A stretch of DNA of 64,000 bases. Origin: Kluyvera intermedia (GTDB lineage Bacteria > Pseudomonadota > Gammaproteobacteria > Enterobacterales > Enterobacteriaceae). Positions 39,885 through 48,262 of this stretch are shown here, piece after piece (within the stretch, counting starts at the first letter, position 1; each line of letters opens with the position of its first letter). The stretch lies in the NCBI RefSeq assembly GCF_021440345.1, contig NZ_JAKCNS010000076.1, positions 39,722 to 103,721 on the forward strand. Reading direction: 5' to 3'. Under the pieces are notes generated by a model that ran no database searches, had not been told where the DNA came from, and saw only the letters and a program-made list of their open reading frames with translations. The position numbers were made by a program, and so were the translations under genes.

Positions 39885-40847
39885 ATGAATACCACTCAGC
39901 CGGAACTTCTGGCTCTCTGCTTTGAACTGCCTGATTTATCTGACGCTAGCAAACCGTTGCCAGAATGGCTGCCAATGATCCCAGCGGGAACGTTTACTGG
40001 TCGTGATGGCCGTTCGTGGATTAACGACAATCCAGCGTCTGTTGTCTCTGCGTCATTCCGTTACCCCAAGCTGCCATTTGATATGGAGCACGCTACCGAA
40101 CTCAAAGGCCCGAAAGGCGAAGAAGCACCGGCTTATGCCTGGATTGATGCTCTTCGCGTCAATGACGACGGCAGTATTGATGCGCATATCGAGTGGACTG
40201 CAGACGGTGAAGCTATCGTTCGCGGTAAAAAATACCGTTACTACAGCCCTGCATTCTTCAATAGCGCCAACGCACAGGTGACACGCCTGTCCAGCGCTGG
40301 CCTGACCAACAAACCCAACCTGTATTTACCCGCTCTTAACTCGGAGAACACCATGACCGTACCTGTGCAGATTGCCACGGTACTGGGGCTTGCTGCTACC
40401 GCGTCCGTTGATGACGCTGTGTCGGCGATCCAGACCATTCAAAGCAATGAGAAAGTCGCTTTAAACCGTGCTCAAAACCCGGACCTGTCGAAGTTTATTC
40501 CGGTAGAGACCCATCAACTGGCACTTAACCGGGCCGAAACGGCGGAGAGTCGCCTGAAGGAACTGGATGATAAAACCGCAACAAGCCTGGTGGATGACGC
40601 AGTAACCTCCGGGAAAGTCGCGCCTGCAAATCGCGAAATGTATCTGGCGCTTTGCCGTACTGAAGAAGGCCGTCAGCAGTTTACCGCCTTCATGCAAACC
40701 GCGCCGGTACTGGTCAACGCAGACCCGACCAAAGGGAAAGAGAACAAAGGTCAGGCTGAACTGACCGAAACTGAGCTGGCGATGTGCCGCAGCATGGGCC
40801 TCACCAAAGAAGAGTTTCTCGCCGCTAAACCGAAACAGGAGCAATAA
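39885..40847 (+). CDS. I: Head maturation protease I (with nested scaffold)
   Basis: A 320-aa Mu I-type protease. The N-terminal half (residues 1-156) is the protease: FRYPKLPFDMEHATELKG and AYAWIDALRV; YYSPAFFNSAN holds the conserved serine. The C-terminal half is the helical scaffold Z, which also has its own start at 40353. The protease trims scaffold and head proteins during capsid assembly. The frame is open upstream to 39810 through the terminator; the ATG at 39885 is preferred. Confidence 0.92.
   Translation: MNTTQPELLALCFELPDLSDASKPLPEWLPMIPAGTFTGRDGRSWINDNPASVVSASFRYPKLPFDMEHATELKGPKGEEAPAYAWIDALRVNDDGSIDAHIEWTADGEAIVRGKKYRYYSPAFFNSANAQVTRLSSAGLTNKPNLYLPALNSENTMTVPVQIATVLGLAATASVDDAVSAIQTIQSNEKVALNRAQNPDLSKFIPVETHQLALNRAETAESRLKELDDKTATSLVDDAVTSGKVAPANREMYLALCRTEEGRQQFTAFMQTAPVLVNADPTKGKENKGQAELTETELAMCRSMGLTKEEFLAAKPKQEQ
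40353..40847 (+). CDS. Z: Scaffold protein Z from an internal in-frame start
   Basis: ATG at 40353 inside gene I, preceded by CGGAG six bases upstream. It gives a 164-aa helical protein MTVPVQIATVLGLAATASVD onward. In Mu, gene Z is likewise the 3' part of I with its own start and makes the scaffold in excess over the protease. Start inferred from RBS and Mu precedent. Confidence 0.75.
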   Translation: MTVPVQIATVLGLAATASVDDAVSAIQTIQSNEKVALNRAQNPDLSKFIPVETHQLALNRAETAESRLKELDDKTATSLVDDAVTSGKVAPANREMYLALCRTEEGRQQFTAFMQTAPVLVNADPTKGKENKGQAELTETELAMCRSMGLTKEEFLAAKPKQEQ

Positions 40848-40849
40848 GA

Positions 40850-41764
40850 ATGCCGCAACCGTCAGCAGAAGTTCTGCATGCACTCACCACGTCGCTGAGC
40901 GCTGCATTTACCAAAGGCCTCACCGGGGTCACTCCGCAGTATCTGCGCATCGCAACTGTCGTTCCAAGCAGCGCAGCTTCAAACACGTATGGCTGGTTAT
41001 CAGATTTGCCGGGTATCAAAGAATGGGTCGGCGATCGTCAACTGACCGAGCTTTCTCAGCAGGGTTACACCATTAATAACAAGACCTGGGAAAGTTCCAT
41101 TCGTGTACGGCGTGAAAACATCGAAGACGATCAGATTGGTCAGTACAGCGTCATTGCTCAGGCATATGGCCAGCAGGTATCTGAGTTCCCGGACACGCTG
41201 AGCTTCCCGATGCTTGTTGCTGGATTCAGCACCCTCTGTTTCGACGGCCAGAACTTCTTCGATACCGACCATCCGATGGCGGGTGGAACCTACAGCAATA
41301 TTGTTGGCGATGTCACTACTGATGCAGGTGAGCCGTGGTTCCTGATTGATGAGTCACAGGTGCTGAAACCGATCCTGTTCCAGGACCGTCGCGCATTCGA
41401 CTTCAAGTCACTGGATGACCTCAACAGTGAGCATACCTTCCTAAAGAACGAATTTTTGTTTGGTGTAGACGGACGTTGCAACGTCGGCTTTGGTTTCTGG
41501 CAGACCGCCTGTGCTTCCCGCGCTCCTCTGAATACGGCCAACTATGAGAAGGCTGTTGCCGTTCTTCAGGGCATGAAACGTGAATCGGGTTCCCCGCTGG
41601 GGATTCGTCCTACCACGCTGGTTGTTGGTCCGAAAAATCGCGCGGCCGCGAAGAAAGTTATCGACGCCCAGTTGGTCGATGGTGGTGACTCCAACATCTA
41701 CTACAAAGATGTGGAAATCGTTGATACCCCGTTCATCACCACGCCTGCAGCACCGGCTCCTTAA
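40850..41764 (+). CDS. T: Major head protein T
   Basis: A 304-aa major capsid protein of the Mu gpT family (Mu gpT is about 305 aa). Seen: VTPQYLRIATVVPSSAASNT, the E-loop-like region, FFDTDHPMAGGTYSN and GIRPTTLVVGPKNRAAAKKV. HK97-like fold expected. An 11-bp hairpin without a T-run follows within 21 bp of the stop. Confidence 0.94.
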   Translation: MPQPSAEVLHALTTSLSAAFTKGLTGVTPQYLRIATVVPSSAASNTYGWLSDLPGIKEWVGDRQLTELSQQGYTINNKTWESSIRVRRENIEDDQIGQYSVIAQAYGQQVSEFPDTLSFPMLVAGFSTLCFDGQNFFDTDHPMAGGTYSNIVGDVTTDAGEPWFLIDESQVLKPILFQDRRAFDFKSLDDLNSEHTFLKNEFLFGVDGRCNVGFGFWQTACASRAPLNTANYEKAVAVLQGMKRESGSPLGIRPTTLVVGPKNRAAAKKVIDAQLVDGGDSNIYYKDVEIVDTPFITTPAAPAP

Positions 41765-41784
41765 TCGTCAGTTTTCGTTAATCC

Positions 41785-41812
41785 GTTACAGCAGGCTTAA
41801 ACCTGCTGTAAC
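41785..41812. other. Perfect 11-bp stem-loop after the major head gene
   Basis: GTTACAGCAGG-CTTAAA-CCTGCTGTAAC. No T-run follows, so it is more likely an mRNA-stabilising or processing element than a full terminator. Confidence 0.75.
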
Positions 41813-41835
41813 CCACCTTTAAAGAGGATGGAACA

Positions 41836-42348
41836 GTGAGTGGAACGAAAGAAAAAACAACGGATAAGCAAAACACTAAAGGTCGAGCTGGCAAGGTTTC
41901 AGCGCAGGAAGTGGCACAGGCAGATGCACTTAACGCGGCGGGAGCTGAACTGCCAGTTACATTGCCAGGGCACTACGCTGCGGTGGGTTCGCGAGCCATC
42001 GGTGTAAGTGCCAGTGCGGTTGATGAGAGTCTGACCGAGGCAGGCTTAGCGTCAGGAGCCCATTCATCTGCACTCAACATGATCCCTCTTTCAATGCCTG
42101 AAACGAGTGATGTGCAGGTGCTTGAGGTCCGGGCGGTTAACGAGCGCGGCTTCTGGCGTTGCGGCCGTTTCTGGCCACGTGAGCCGGTTCATGTTTTTGC
42201 CAGTGATGATCCTGATGGTGATAACGAGGCGAATGTGCTGGAAGGTGATGTCGTTGTGGAATGCTTCATTAGCCATGAAATGGCGGCACGACTCAAAGCT
42301 GAGCCAAACCTGCAGGTGAAGGTTCTCGTCACGAAGTCGGAGGTTTAA
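41836..42348 (+). CDS. Mu gp35-like protein (HI1506-like)
   Basis: A 170-aa protein of the Mu gp35 position, after the major head gene. The N-terminal part is low-complexity and polar; the C-terminal half (VLEVRAVNERGFWRCGRFWP; EPVHVF; VVECFISHEMAARLKAEPNL) is the conserved domain. GTG start with GAGGATGG upstream. Probably a head-completion or decoration protein; function not established. Confidence 0.82.
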   Translation: MSGTKEKTTDKQNTKGRAGKVSAQEVAQADALNAAGAELPVTLPGHYAAVGSRAIGVSASAVDESLTEAGLASGAHSSALNMIPLSMPETSDVQVLEVRAVNERGFWRCGRFWPREPVHVFASDDPDGDNEANVLEGDVVVECFISHEMAARLKAEPNLQVKVLVTKSEV

Positions 42349-42789
42349 ATGGGCATTTACGTTACCCGTGATGATCTGCTGGCAACGGATGGTGCGCTGG
42401 TCTGGAACATGGCCATCGACAAGTCTACTGAGCAGCTCGACGAAGCGAAGATTGAAACCGCGATTGATGATGCTGATGCCGAAATCAATTCGTTTCTGTC
42501 TCGTCGCTATCAGTTGCCGCTGAATATCTCAGTCGTCCCGCGTCCACTGCATCGGGTAGCGACGTCCATTGCGCTTTACTGGCTATCTGAACGTGATAAC
42601 CAGATAACAGACCTTATTCAGAAGCGTTATGACAGCGCCATTCTGACGCTGAAAGAGATGGCAAATGGTACGCGTGACCTTGGTCTGCCGACGGATACCG
42701 CGCCACCTGAAACAGATAACGGCAAAATCATTATCGTTTCAGACAATCAGCGTCTGTTCACCCGCAATAAGCTGCGCGGGGTGCTGTGA
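42349..42789 (+). CDS. Head completion protein, DUF1320 (Mu gp36-like)
   Basis: A 146-aa protein of DUF1320, the head-tail connector type of Mu-like phages. Seen: YVTRDDLLATDGALVWNMAI and AEINSFLSRRYQLPL...VVPRPLHRVATSIALYWLSE. Starts right at the previous stop; its own stop overlaps the next ATG (TGATG). Confidence 0.9.
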   Translation: MGIYVTRDDLLATDGALVWNMAIDKSTEQLDEAKIETAIDDADAEINSFLSRRYQLPLNISVVPRPLHRVATSIALYWLSERDNQITDLIQKRYDSAILTLKEMANGTRDLGLPTDTAPPETDNGKIIIVSDNQRLFTRNKLRGVL

Positions 42790-43331
42790 TGTCGATATCT
42801 GTCGAGGTCATGGGTGCCGAGAAACTGGCTCAAATCAGGCTGGCCATCGAGAAACTGTCTGACAGCTCGCTGCAGGAAGAGCTGCTGGAAAGTATCGGGG
42901 GCGTTGTCGAATCTCAGAGCCGCCGCCGCATCAGTGATGAAAAGACCAGTCCGGCTGGTGAGAAATGGCAGGACTGGTCTGAAGCATATCGTAAGACTCG
43001 CCACGGTAATCAGAGCCTGCTTCAGGGGGACGGTGGTCTGATGGATAGCATCCAGCACATCGTTGAACGTGGGCGCGTTCGTGTCGGTTCGCCGCTCGCT
43101 TATGCAGCGGTCCACCAGGATGGCTTTGCTGGCAATGTATCCGTTAGTTCCCACAAGCGACTTATTACTCAGGCTTTTGGCCGCGCTCTGAAACATGGGG
43201 TCTGGCAGACCGTCGGTGCTCATCAGCGCCTGATGAATATGCCGCAGCGTGAATACCTCGGACTGTCATCTGAAAACTCAGAAGAGCTGATGCATGTCAT
43301 AGGCGACTTCTGGCAGGGAGTTCTTCCATGA
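42789..43331 (+). CDS. G: Virion morphogenesis protein (Mu G-like, Phage_tail_S)
   Basis: A 180-aa protein of the phage virion morphogenesis family. Seen: RISDEKTSPAGEKWQDWSEA, LLQGDGGLMDSIQHIVE, VGSPLAYAAVHQDGF. It helps tail completion. In Mu, G follows F; here it lies after the DUF1320 gene, the order seen in other Mu-like phages. Overlaps J by 4 bp. Confidence 0.88.
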   Translation: MSISVEVMGAEKLAQIRLAIEKLSDSSLQEELLESIGGVVESQSRRRISDEKTSPAGEKWQDWSEAYRKTRHGNQSLLQGDGGLMDSIQHIVERGRVRVGSPLAYAAVHQDGFAGNVSVSSHKRLITQAFGRALKHGVWQTVGAHQRLMNMPQREYLGLSSENSEELMHVIGDFWQGVLP

Positions 43332-43948
43332 ATCAAAGACCCACACTACTGACCACCGGCAGCACGATTGCCGCCGCTGAAAATATTGTTGCCTGGCTTA
43401 AGCAATCCCCATCTCCGGATGAACCCGGTAAAGGGCTTATGGGGAACAACCCGGACCAGGTGAAAGTCATTGAACGCCATATTGGGCAGTTCAACACGCC
43501 AGCAGAGGTCAAAACCTATCTGTCCGACCGGGATGGCTGTATCCGCATTGCCGCTCTGCGTATCCGTAATATCCGCCAACTGGCGGGCGGAATGGTTGGT
43601 GATGTCACCTGGGCCGCCTATGTCATGGCGACGGATTCCTGGGCATACCCACGGGATACCCGCTGCGAAGTCCTGGTCGGCAAACTGGCCCGCCGTATCG
43701 CTGCACGTGGTGCTGCTGCCGGCATGAAGGCTGAGCGTGCCGCTGACGCTATCAGCGCTGACAACATCTACTCCGGTGGTCTCAATGAACTCGGGTTGAC
43801 GATGTGGGCCGTGACGTGGGAGCAGGCGTTCAGGCTGGACGAAGAGATCGACATTGCAGCATTGCCTGATTTCCTGCGACTGGGGGCGACGCTCTCCGTA
43901 AATGGCGGTGAAACCGAGCTTAAAGGCGTGATTAACGTAAGAGAGTAA
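43328..43948 (+). CDS. J: Tail terminator-type protein, DUF1834 (Mu gp37/J-like)
   Basis: A 206-aa protein of DUF1834. Seen: central IAALRIRNIRQLAGGMVGDV and WAYPRDTRCEVLVGKLARRI. Likely the tail-tip or terminator component at the head-tail joint. Coupled with G (ATGA). Confidence 0.85.
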   Translation: MNQRPTLLTTGSTIAAAENIVAWLKQSPSPDEPGKGLMGNNPDQVKVIERHIGQFNTPAEVKTYLSDRDGCIRIAALRIRNIRQLAGGMVGDVTWAAYVMATDSWAYPRDTRCEVLVGKLARRIAARGAAAGMKAERAADAISADNIYSGGLNELGLTMWAVTWEQAFRLDEEIDIAALPDFLRLGATLSVNGGETELKGVINVRE

Positions 43949-43953
43949 AACCC

Positions 43954-44154
43954 ATGATGAAGCTGATTAAACCGTCCCGTGAGGGGCTTAAGGTCCGGAA
44001 ACCCGATGGCAACTATCTGAAACCAGACGGTGAACGGCTCCCAATGAAAGCCTGGTGGCATCGCCGGCAGGCGGAAGGTGATGTGACGATCACCGATGTA
44101 TCAAAAGAGCCGGCAACGGCTGCAGTCCAGAAACATAAAGCCGGGGAGAAATAA
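43954..44154 (+). CDS. DUF2635 protein (Mu gp38-like)
   Basis: A 66-aa protein with the DUF2635 pattern KVRKPDGNYLKPDGERLPMK and WWHRRQAEGDVTI. It always precedes the tail sheath gene in Mu-like phages. Role unknown. Two adjacent ATGs at 43954. Confidence 0.88.
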   Translation: MMKLIKPSREGLKVRKPDGNYLKPDGERLPMKAWWHRRQAEGDVTITDVSKEPATAAVQKHKAGEK

Positions 44155-44156
44155 CG

Positions 44157-45635
44157 ATGGCACTTGGTTCTATTCCAGATGATATCCGCGTTCCGCTGGT
44201 ATACATCGAGATCGACAATTCACAGGCACTAAGCAGTGCGCCGGCACAATCCCGTAAGGTGATTGTTATTGGCCACCAGATGGACACTGGCACAGCGGCG
44301 GCGCTGACCCAGAATCGCATCACCAGTGATGGCATGGCCGAACAGCTTTATGGCAAAGGTTCGATGCTGGCTGAGATGCTAAAAATGTATCGCAAAGCCA
44401 ACAAATACACTGAGACATGGGCGATGGGGCTTGCTGAACTCGGCAGCGGTGCGGCAGCGAAAGCCACGTTGACAGTGACGGGAACCGCTACCGCAGCCGG
44501 TACACTCGCACTGATGGTCAACGGTGTTTCCGTGCAGGTTGGCGTTGGCAGTAGCGACAATAAAGATGCTGTGGCCACTGCAATTGTTGACGCTGTTAAC
44601 AGTCTGCCGGCAACGATGGTCACTGCAACTCTGGCGGCCGATAAAACGGATATCGTCGAACTGGTGGCGAACTGGAAAGGTGTTAGCAGTAATGCGATGG
44701 ATGTGCGCCTGAACTATTACACCGGCGAACAGCTGCCATCGGGTATCAATGTCACCGCTACCGCATTTTCGGGCGGCACCGGGACACCTGATATCGCAAC
44801 TGTCGTCGCGGCCCTGGGCGATGACTGGTACACCGATATCATCTTTGCGTTTAACGATACCCAGAGCCTTAACACCATTCGCGATGAACTGGTTGAGCGC
44901 TGGGGACCGCTGAAAATGATTGAAGCCCAGCTCTGGTCCGGCTATCGCGGCACTCACGCTGAAACCGGCACGTATGGTGACGCCCGCAATGACTGGCTGA
45001 TTTCGAGCATGTCCACCAATATTGCGCCGCAGCCGCACTGGATTTGGGCTGCTTCTTACGGCGGCATTGCCTCTTATTATCTGGCTATCGACCCGGCCCG
45101 CCCGCTGCAGACGCTGGTTATGCCTGGCATTCTTGCGCCGTCTAAAGAGGTTCGCTGGGATATGCCGGAGCGCAATCTGCTGCTGCATGATGGCATGGCC
45201 ACGCATTTTGTGGATGCCGGCGGTAATGTCTGCATCGAGCGCGAAATCACGATGTATCGCGTGAACCAGTATGGTGATCCGGACACGTCTTATCTCGATG
45301 TGCAGTCACCGGCCACGCTGGGGCGCATCCGTTACATCATCAAAAATCGTTTCTCCACCCGCTACCCTCGCCACAAGCTGGCCGGCGATGACGTTCTTGA
45401 CCTGCTTGACCCAGGCCAGCCAGTCATGACGCCAAAAATTGCCCGCGCCGAGCTGCTGGATATTGCACTGACCGAGCTGGTGCCGGCAGGTCTGGTGGAA
45501 GACTTCGATGACTATAAAGAGACGCTCGATGTTGATGTCGACAGCGACGATCCAAACCGCCTGAATTTCATCGCGCATCCGAATCTGGTTAATCAGCTGC
45601 GTGTGCTGGCCGGTCTTATCCAGTTCAAACAATAA
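44157..45635 (+). CDS. L: Contractile tail sheath protein L
   Basis: A 492-aa sheath subunit (Mu gpL 495 aa). Seen: SIPDDIRVPLVYIEIDNSQA start, variable surface domain in the middle (about residues 95-210, Thr/Ala/Val rich), and conserved C-terminal part with TRYPRHKLAGDD and LIQFKQ. Marks the phage as a myovirus with a contractile tail. Confidence 0.95.
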   Translation: MALGSIPDDIRVPLVYIEIDNSQALSSAPAQSRKVIVIGHQMDTGTAAALTQNRITSDGMAEQLYGKGSMLAEMLKMYRKANKYTETWAMGLAELGSGAAAKATLTVTGTATAAGTLALMVNGVSVQVGVGSSDNKDAVATAIVDAVNSLPATMVTATLAADKTDIVELVANWKGVSSNAMDVRLNYYTGEQLPSGINVTATAFSGGTGTPDIATVVAALGDDWYTDIIFAFNDTQSLNTIRDELVERWGPLKMIEAQLWSGYRGTHAETGTYGDARNDWLISSMSTNIAPQPHWIWAASYGGIASYYLAIDPARPLQTLVMPGILAPSKEVRWDMPERNLLLHDGMATHFVDAGGNVCIEREITMYRVNQYGDPDTSYLDVQSPATLGRIRYIIKNRFSTRYPRHKLAGDDVLDLLDPGQPVMTPKIARAELLDIALTELVPAGLVEDFDDYKETLDVDVDSDDPNRLNFIAHPNLVNQLRVLAGLIQFKQ

Positions 45636-45644
45636 GGGGGAAAC

Positions 45645-45998
45645 ATGTCGATTTTAGGAATGGCGTCAATTCGCGTTAACGGACGCGAATACAAAACTGA
45701 AGGTAAATCCACGCTGAATCCGGGCGGCTTTGCCCGAACGCAGCATATGGGTGGCGGCAAGGTCTGGGGAACGTCGCGCAAAATGGCCGGCCCTTCCATT
45801 CAGATGACTCTGGCCGCTGCTGACGATATGGATGTCATTGAGATCAGCAACCTTGAGAATGCCACGGTGATGTTTGAAGGCGACAACGGTCTGAATTATA
45901 TGATGACCGGGGCGGCGACGGATAACCCGGCAACTCTCGATGAAGACGCCGGTACTATCAGCGCGAACTTCGTCGGTACCCAACTGGTGAAGGTGTAA
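45645..45998 (+). CDS. M: Tail tube protein M
   Basis: A 117-aa tube subunit (Mu gpM 118 aa). Seen: GMASIRVNGREYKTEGKSTL and the beta-rich TLAAADDMDVIEISNLENAT. Polymerises inside the sheath. RBS AAGGGGGAAA upstream. Confidence 0.93.
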   Translation: MSILGMASIRVNGREYKTEGKSTLNPGGFARTQHMGGGKVWGTSRKMAGPSIQMTLAAADDMDVIEISNLENATVMFEGDNGLNYMMTGAATDNPATLDEDAGTISANFVGTQLVKV

Positions 45999-46001
45999 GT
46001 C

Positions 46002-46385
46002 ATGGCACAGATGAGCGTTACCCTGAAGCACGGTTTTATCACCGGGAAAGGTACTGAGGATGAAACCCGCCATACCAGCGTCACCTTCCGTGAACTGACA
46101 TCGGAAGATGTGATTAAGTCTCAGTTAGCGGCTGAGCGCGTCGTCATCGGCGAAAATGGCAAAGCTGTTGCCTACTGCTCTGAAGTGCTGATGGGGCTGG
46201 AAATGCTACGCCTGCAGATCCTTCAGGTGGGCAGTATCCCCGGTCCGCTATCAGTCAAGCAGCTGTATTCCTTCCATCCGGAAGACCTTGAGTTACTGAC
46301 GGAAAAAGCAGGGGCGATGGATGACCTGCTGGCGGAGACCAGTAATCGGGGGCGAGCTGATGCCGCTGGCGACGGCGCTCAGTAA
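46002..46385 (+). CDS. Tail assembly chaperone, short form (Mu gp41-like)
   Basis: A 127-aa chaperone (MAQMSVTLKHGFITGKGTED...). Made as a short form when no frameshift occurs; a -2 shift at 46348-46355 gives a longer form ending at 46506. The ratio of the two forms governs tail assembly around the tape measure. It lies directly between tube and tape measure genes, the standard place. Confidence 0.92.
   Translation: MAQMSVTLKHGFITGKGTEDETRHTSVTFRELTSEDVIKSQLAAERVVIGENGKAVAYCSEVLMGLEMLRLQILQVGSIPGPLSVKQLYSFHPEDLELLTEKAGAMDDLLAETSNRGRADAAGDGAQ
46348..46355 (+). other. Programmed -2 frameshift site GGGGGCGA
   Basis: The octamer matches the site described for phage Mu. Zero frame reads CGG GGG CGA. 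After GGG (46350-46352) a -2 slip continues with GGC GAG CTG ATG from 46351. The -2 frame is open to 46506. Confidence 0.85.
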
Positions 46386-46506
46386 TCTCATCGTCAACCT
46401 GTCTCAGCGTTTTGATATCAACTACCTCCAGCAGTTGCCCTTGCGGCAGCTGCTGCGTCTGACAGACCAACTGAGGAAGCAACATGGCAAGCCGCCTCAC
46501 AACTGA
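46351..46506 (+). CDS. Tail assembly chaperone, frameshift extension
   Basis: The -2 frame part adds 51 residues (GELMPLATALSNLIVNLSQR ... KPPHN) to the first 117 codons of the chaperone, giving about 168 aa. Its stop lies 23 bp inside the tape measure gene. An ATG occurs at 46360, but no clear RBS for independent translation is seen. Confidence 0.8.
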   Translation, partial: GELMPLATALSNLIVNLSQRFDINYLQQLPLRQLLRLTDQLRKQHGKPPHN

Positions 46507-48262
46507 AATCCTGATTAACCTTGCCGGCAACCTGACCGCCAAGGCCCGCCAGTATGGGGCGAACATGACCGAGTTCGCCCGCCGCAACGAGCGAGCGATG
46601 TCTGTTGTAAAAGCGACATCAGCAGCTGCAGGGCGTGGGCTTGATGCGTTGGGGAACCGTTATACCGGAATGATTGCCGGGTTTGCTGGCGGAGCCATGC
46701 TGCGAGAATTTGCCCAGACAGACCGTCGTATCACGCGAATGGGTCTTGCTGCAGAGAAAACCCGCGCAGAAATGGCGCTGATGTTCGGCGGTATGCAGGA
46801 TGCGGCCATTAAGTTCAAAGTGGATGACAGTGAAGTGATTGGCGCTGTCGAGAAAATTGGTACCGTCACTGGCGATATCGACTTTGGCTTTAAAAATAAG
46901 AACAACCTTGCAGCATCAATTGCAGCATCTGGCGGTTCAGGGGAGTCTATCGGGGGGCTTTTTGCCCAGTTCCCTAAATACCAGTTGATGTCTGAAAAGC
47001 AAACGCTGGAAGCGATGGACACCTTAAACAAGCTGGGTAAAGAAGGCGCTTTTGAATTAAAGGATATTGCTGAAAAAGGTGTCCGGGCGCTCTCAATGTA
47101 TTCAGCGGCCGGTGGTAAAGGTGTGGCTGGTATCAAAGATGTCGGTGTTGCGCTGGAATCGGCTATTGACGTGACGGGCGATCGAGATACCGCTGCTACT
47201 GCAGTTGAAAACCTGATTCGCGATCTTCAGGTTCCCAAAGTGGTAAAAACCCTCAAACACAATGGCATCAATGTGTTCGACAAAGAGGGGCAAATGCGGT
47301 CTTTGCCTGTTCTCTTGCAGGAAATATCCAAACGGTCAGGCAGTAAAGGGGCTGAACAGCAGAACGCACGCTTGCTGGGGGCGGGCTTTAATCAGGACAG
47401 TATTCTTTTAATCAGCAGCGTAACGTCCGGTAAAGGAGCTGAGAACTTAAAGCGCTATCAGTCAGTCGTTGCCGACGGTCAGGGTATTCTTGATGACGCC
47501 GCCTATGCGGCACAGGATTTTACCTCTGCTATCCAGAGTTTAAGCACCACGTGGGAAAAGTTTGCCAATAGCAATCTGGCTAAACCTGTGCAGGAGCTGG
47601 CTGACGCCCTGAACGCCGTGGACCAGGAGACCGTGCAGAACTGGCTTGAGATTGGCAAGAATATCACGATCGCCGTGGGTGGCATCATTGCTGCCCGCAA
47701 GGCATTTCAGTTGGGTAAAGGCGTGGTGGATATGTTCAGTACCGGTGCTGGGAAAGGTATCCCTAAAGGAGTTGCTGATGTTTTTGGCTCCGGCGTGATG
47801 CCTGTTTATGTAGTGAATATGGGTAAAGGTGGAATGGGCAATGACAACGGCCCAGAACTGCCTGATAGTCAGAATAAAAAGAATCCTTCATTACATCCCG
47901 GCCTTGTAACAACAGCGATTTCAACCGCTAGTGAACTTACTTCAATTATTCCATTCCCGGAGACTGACGAGCAGAAGAGCGATTTACTTCAGAAGGTTAA
48001 AGAAAATAACAACCGTCGTACCATGTGGAACGATATTAAAGATTGGTTCACTAGCACGGCAAATGCTCCGCAGATAGCGAACCCGCAGCCGTGGGCTAGT
48101 CTGCAGCCCCAGTCATCCTCTTATCCTGCCGTTCCTCCATCTCTGAAGGGAGAGATTCGCGTGATAGTCGAGGGCGATGCTCGTGTTAAAAGCGTCAAGA
48201 TGGACCAGCCAGGTGTCACTCTGAGCGCCCAGTCTGGCGTATCTAATGTGGAGCAGAACTGA
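46484..48262 (+). CDS. Tape measure protein (Mu gp42-like)
   Basis: A 592-aa protein that sets tail length. Seen: basic helical N-terminus, a membrane-like segment (MIAGFAGGAMLREFAQ), the phage-tail TP901 type core (KLGKEGAFELKDIAEKGVRA; GINVFDKEGQMRSLP), a glycine-rich hydrophobic stretch (IAVGGIIAARKAFQ), and a Pro/Ser-rich C-terminus. Overlaps the chaperone extension by 23 bp; its stop overlaps the next start. Confidence 0.9.
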   Translation: MASRLTTEILINLAGNLTAKARQYGANMTEFARRNERAMSVVKATSAAAGRGLDALGNRYTGMIAGFAGGAMLREFAQTDRRITRMGLAAEKTRAEMALMFGGMQDAAIKFKVDDSEVIGAVEKIGTVTGDIDFGFKNKNNLAASIAASGGSGESIGGLFAQFPKYQLMSEKQTLEAMDTLNKLGKEGAFELKDIAEKGVRALSMYSAAGGKGVAGIKDVGVALESAIDVTGDRDTAATAVENLIRDLQVPKVVKTLKHNGINVFDKEGQMRSLPVLLQEISKRSGSKGAEQQNARLLGAGFNQDSILLISSVTSGKGAENLKRYQSVVADGQGILDDAAYAAQDFTSAIQSLSTTWEKFANSNLAKPVQELADALNAVDQETVQNWLEIGKNITIAVGGIIAARKAFQLGKGVVDMFSTGAGKGIPKGVADVFGSGVMPVYVVNMGKGGMGNDNGPELPDSQNKKNPSLHPGLVTTAISTASELTSIIPFPETDEQKSDLLQKVKENNNRRTMWNDIKDWFTSTANAPQIANPQPWASLQPQSSSYPAVPPSLKGEIRVIVEGDARVKSVKMDQPGVTLSAQSGVSNVEQN

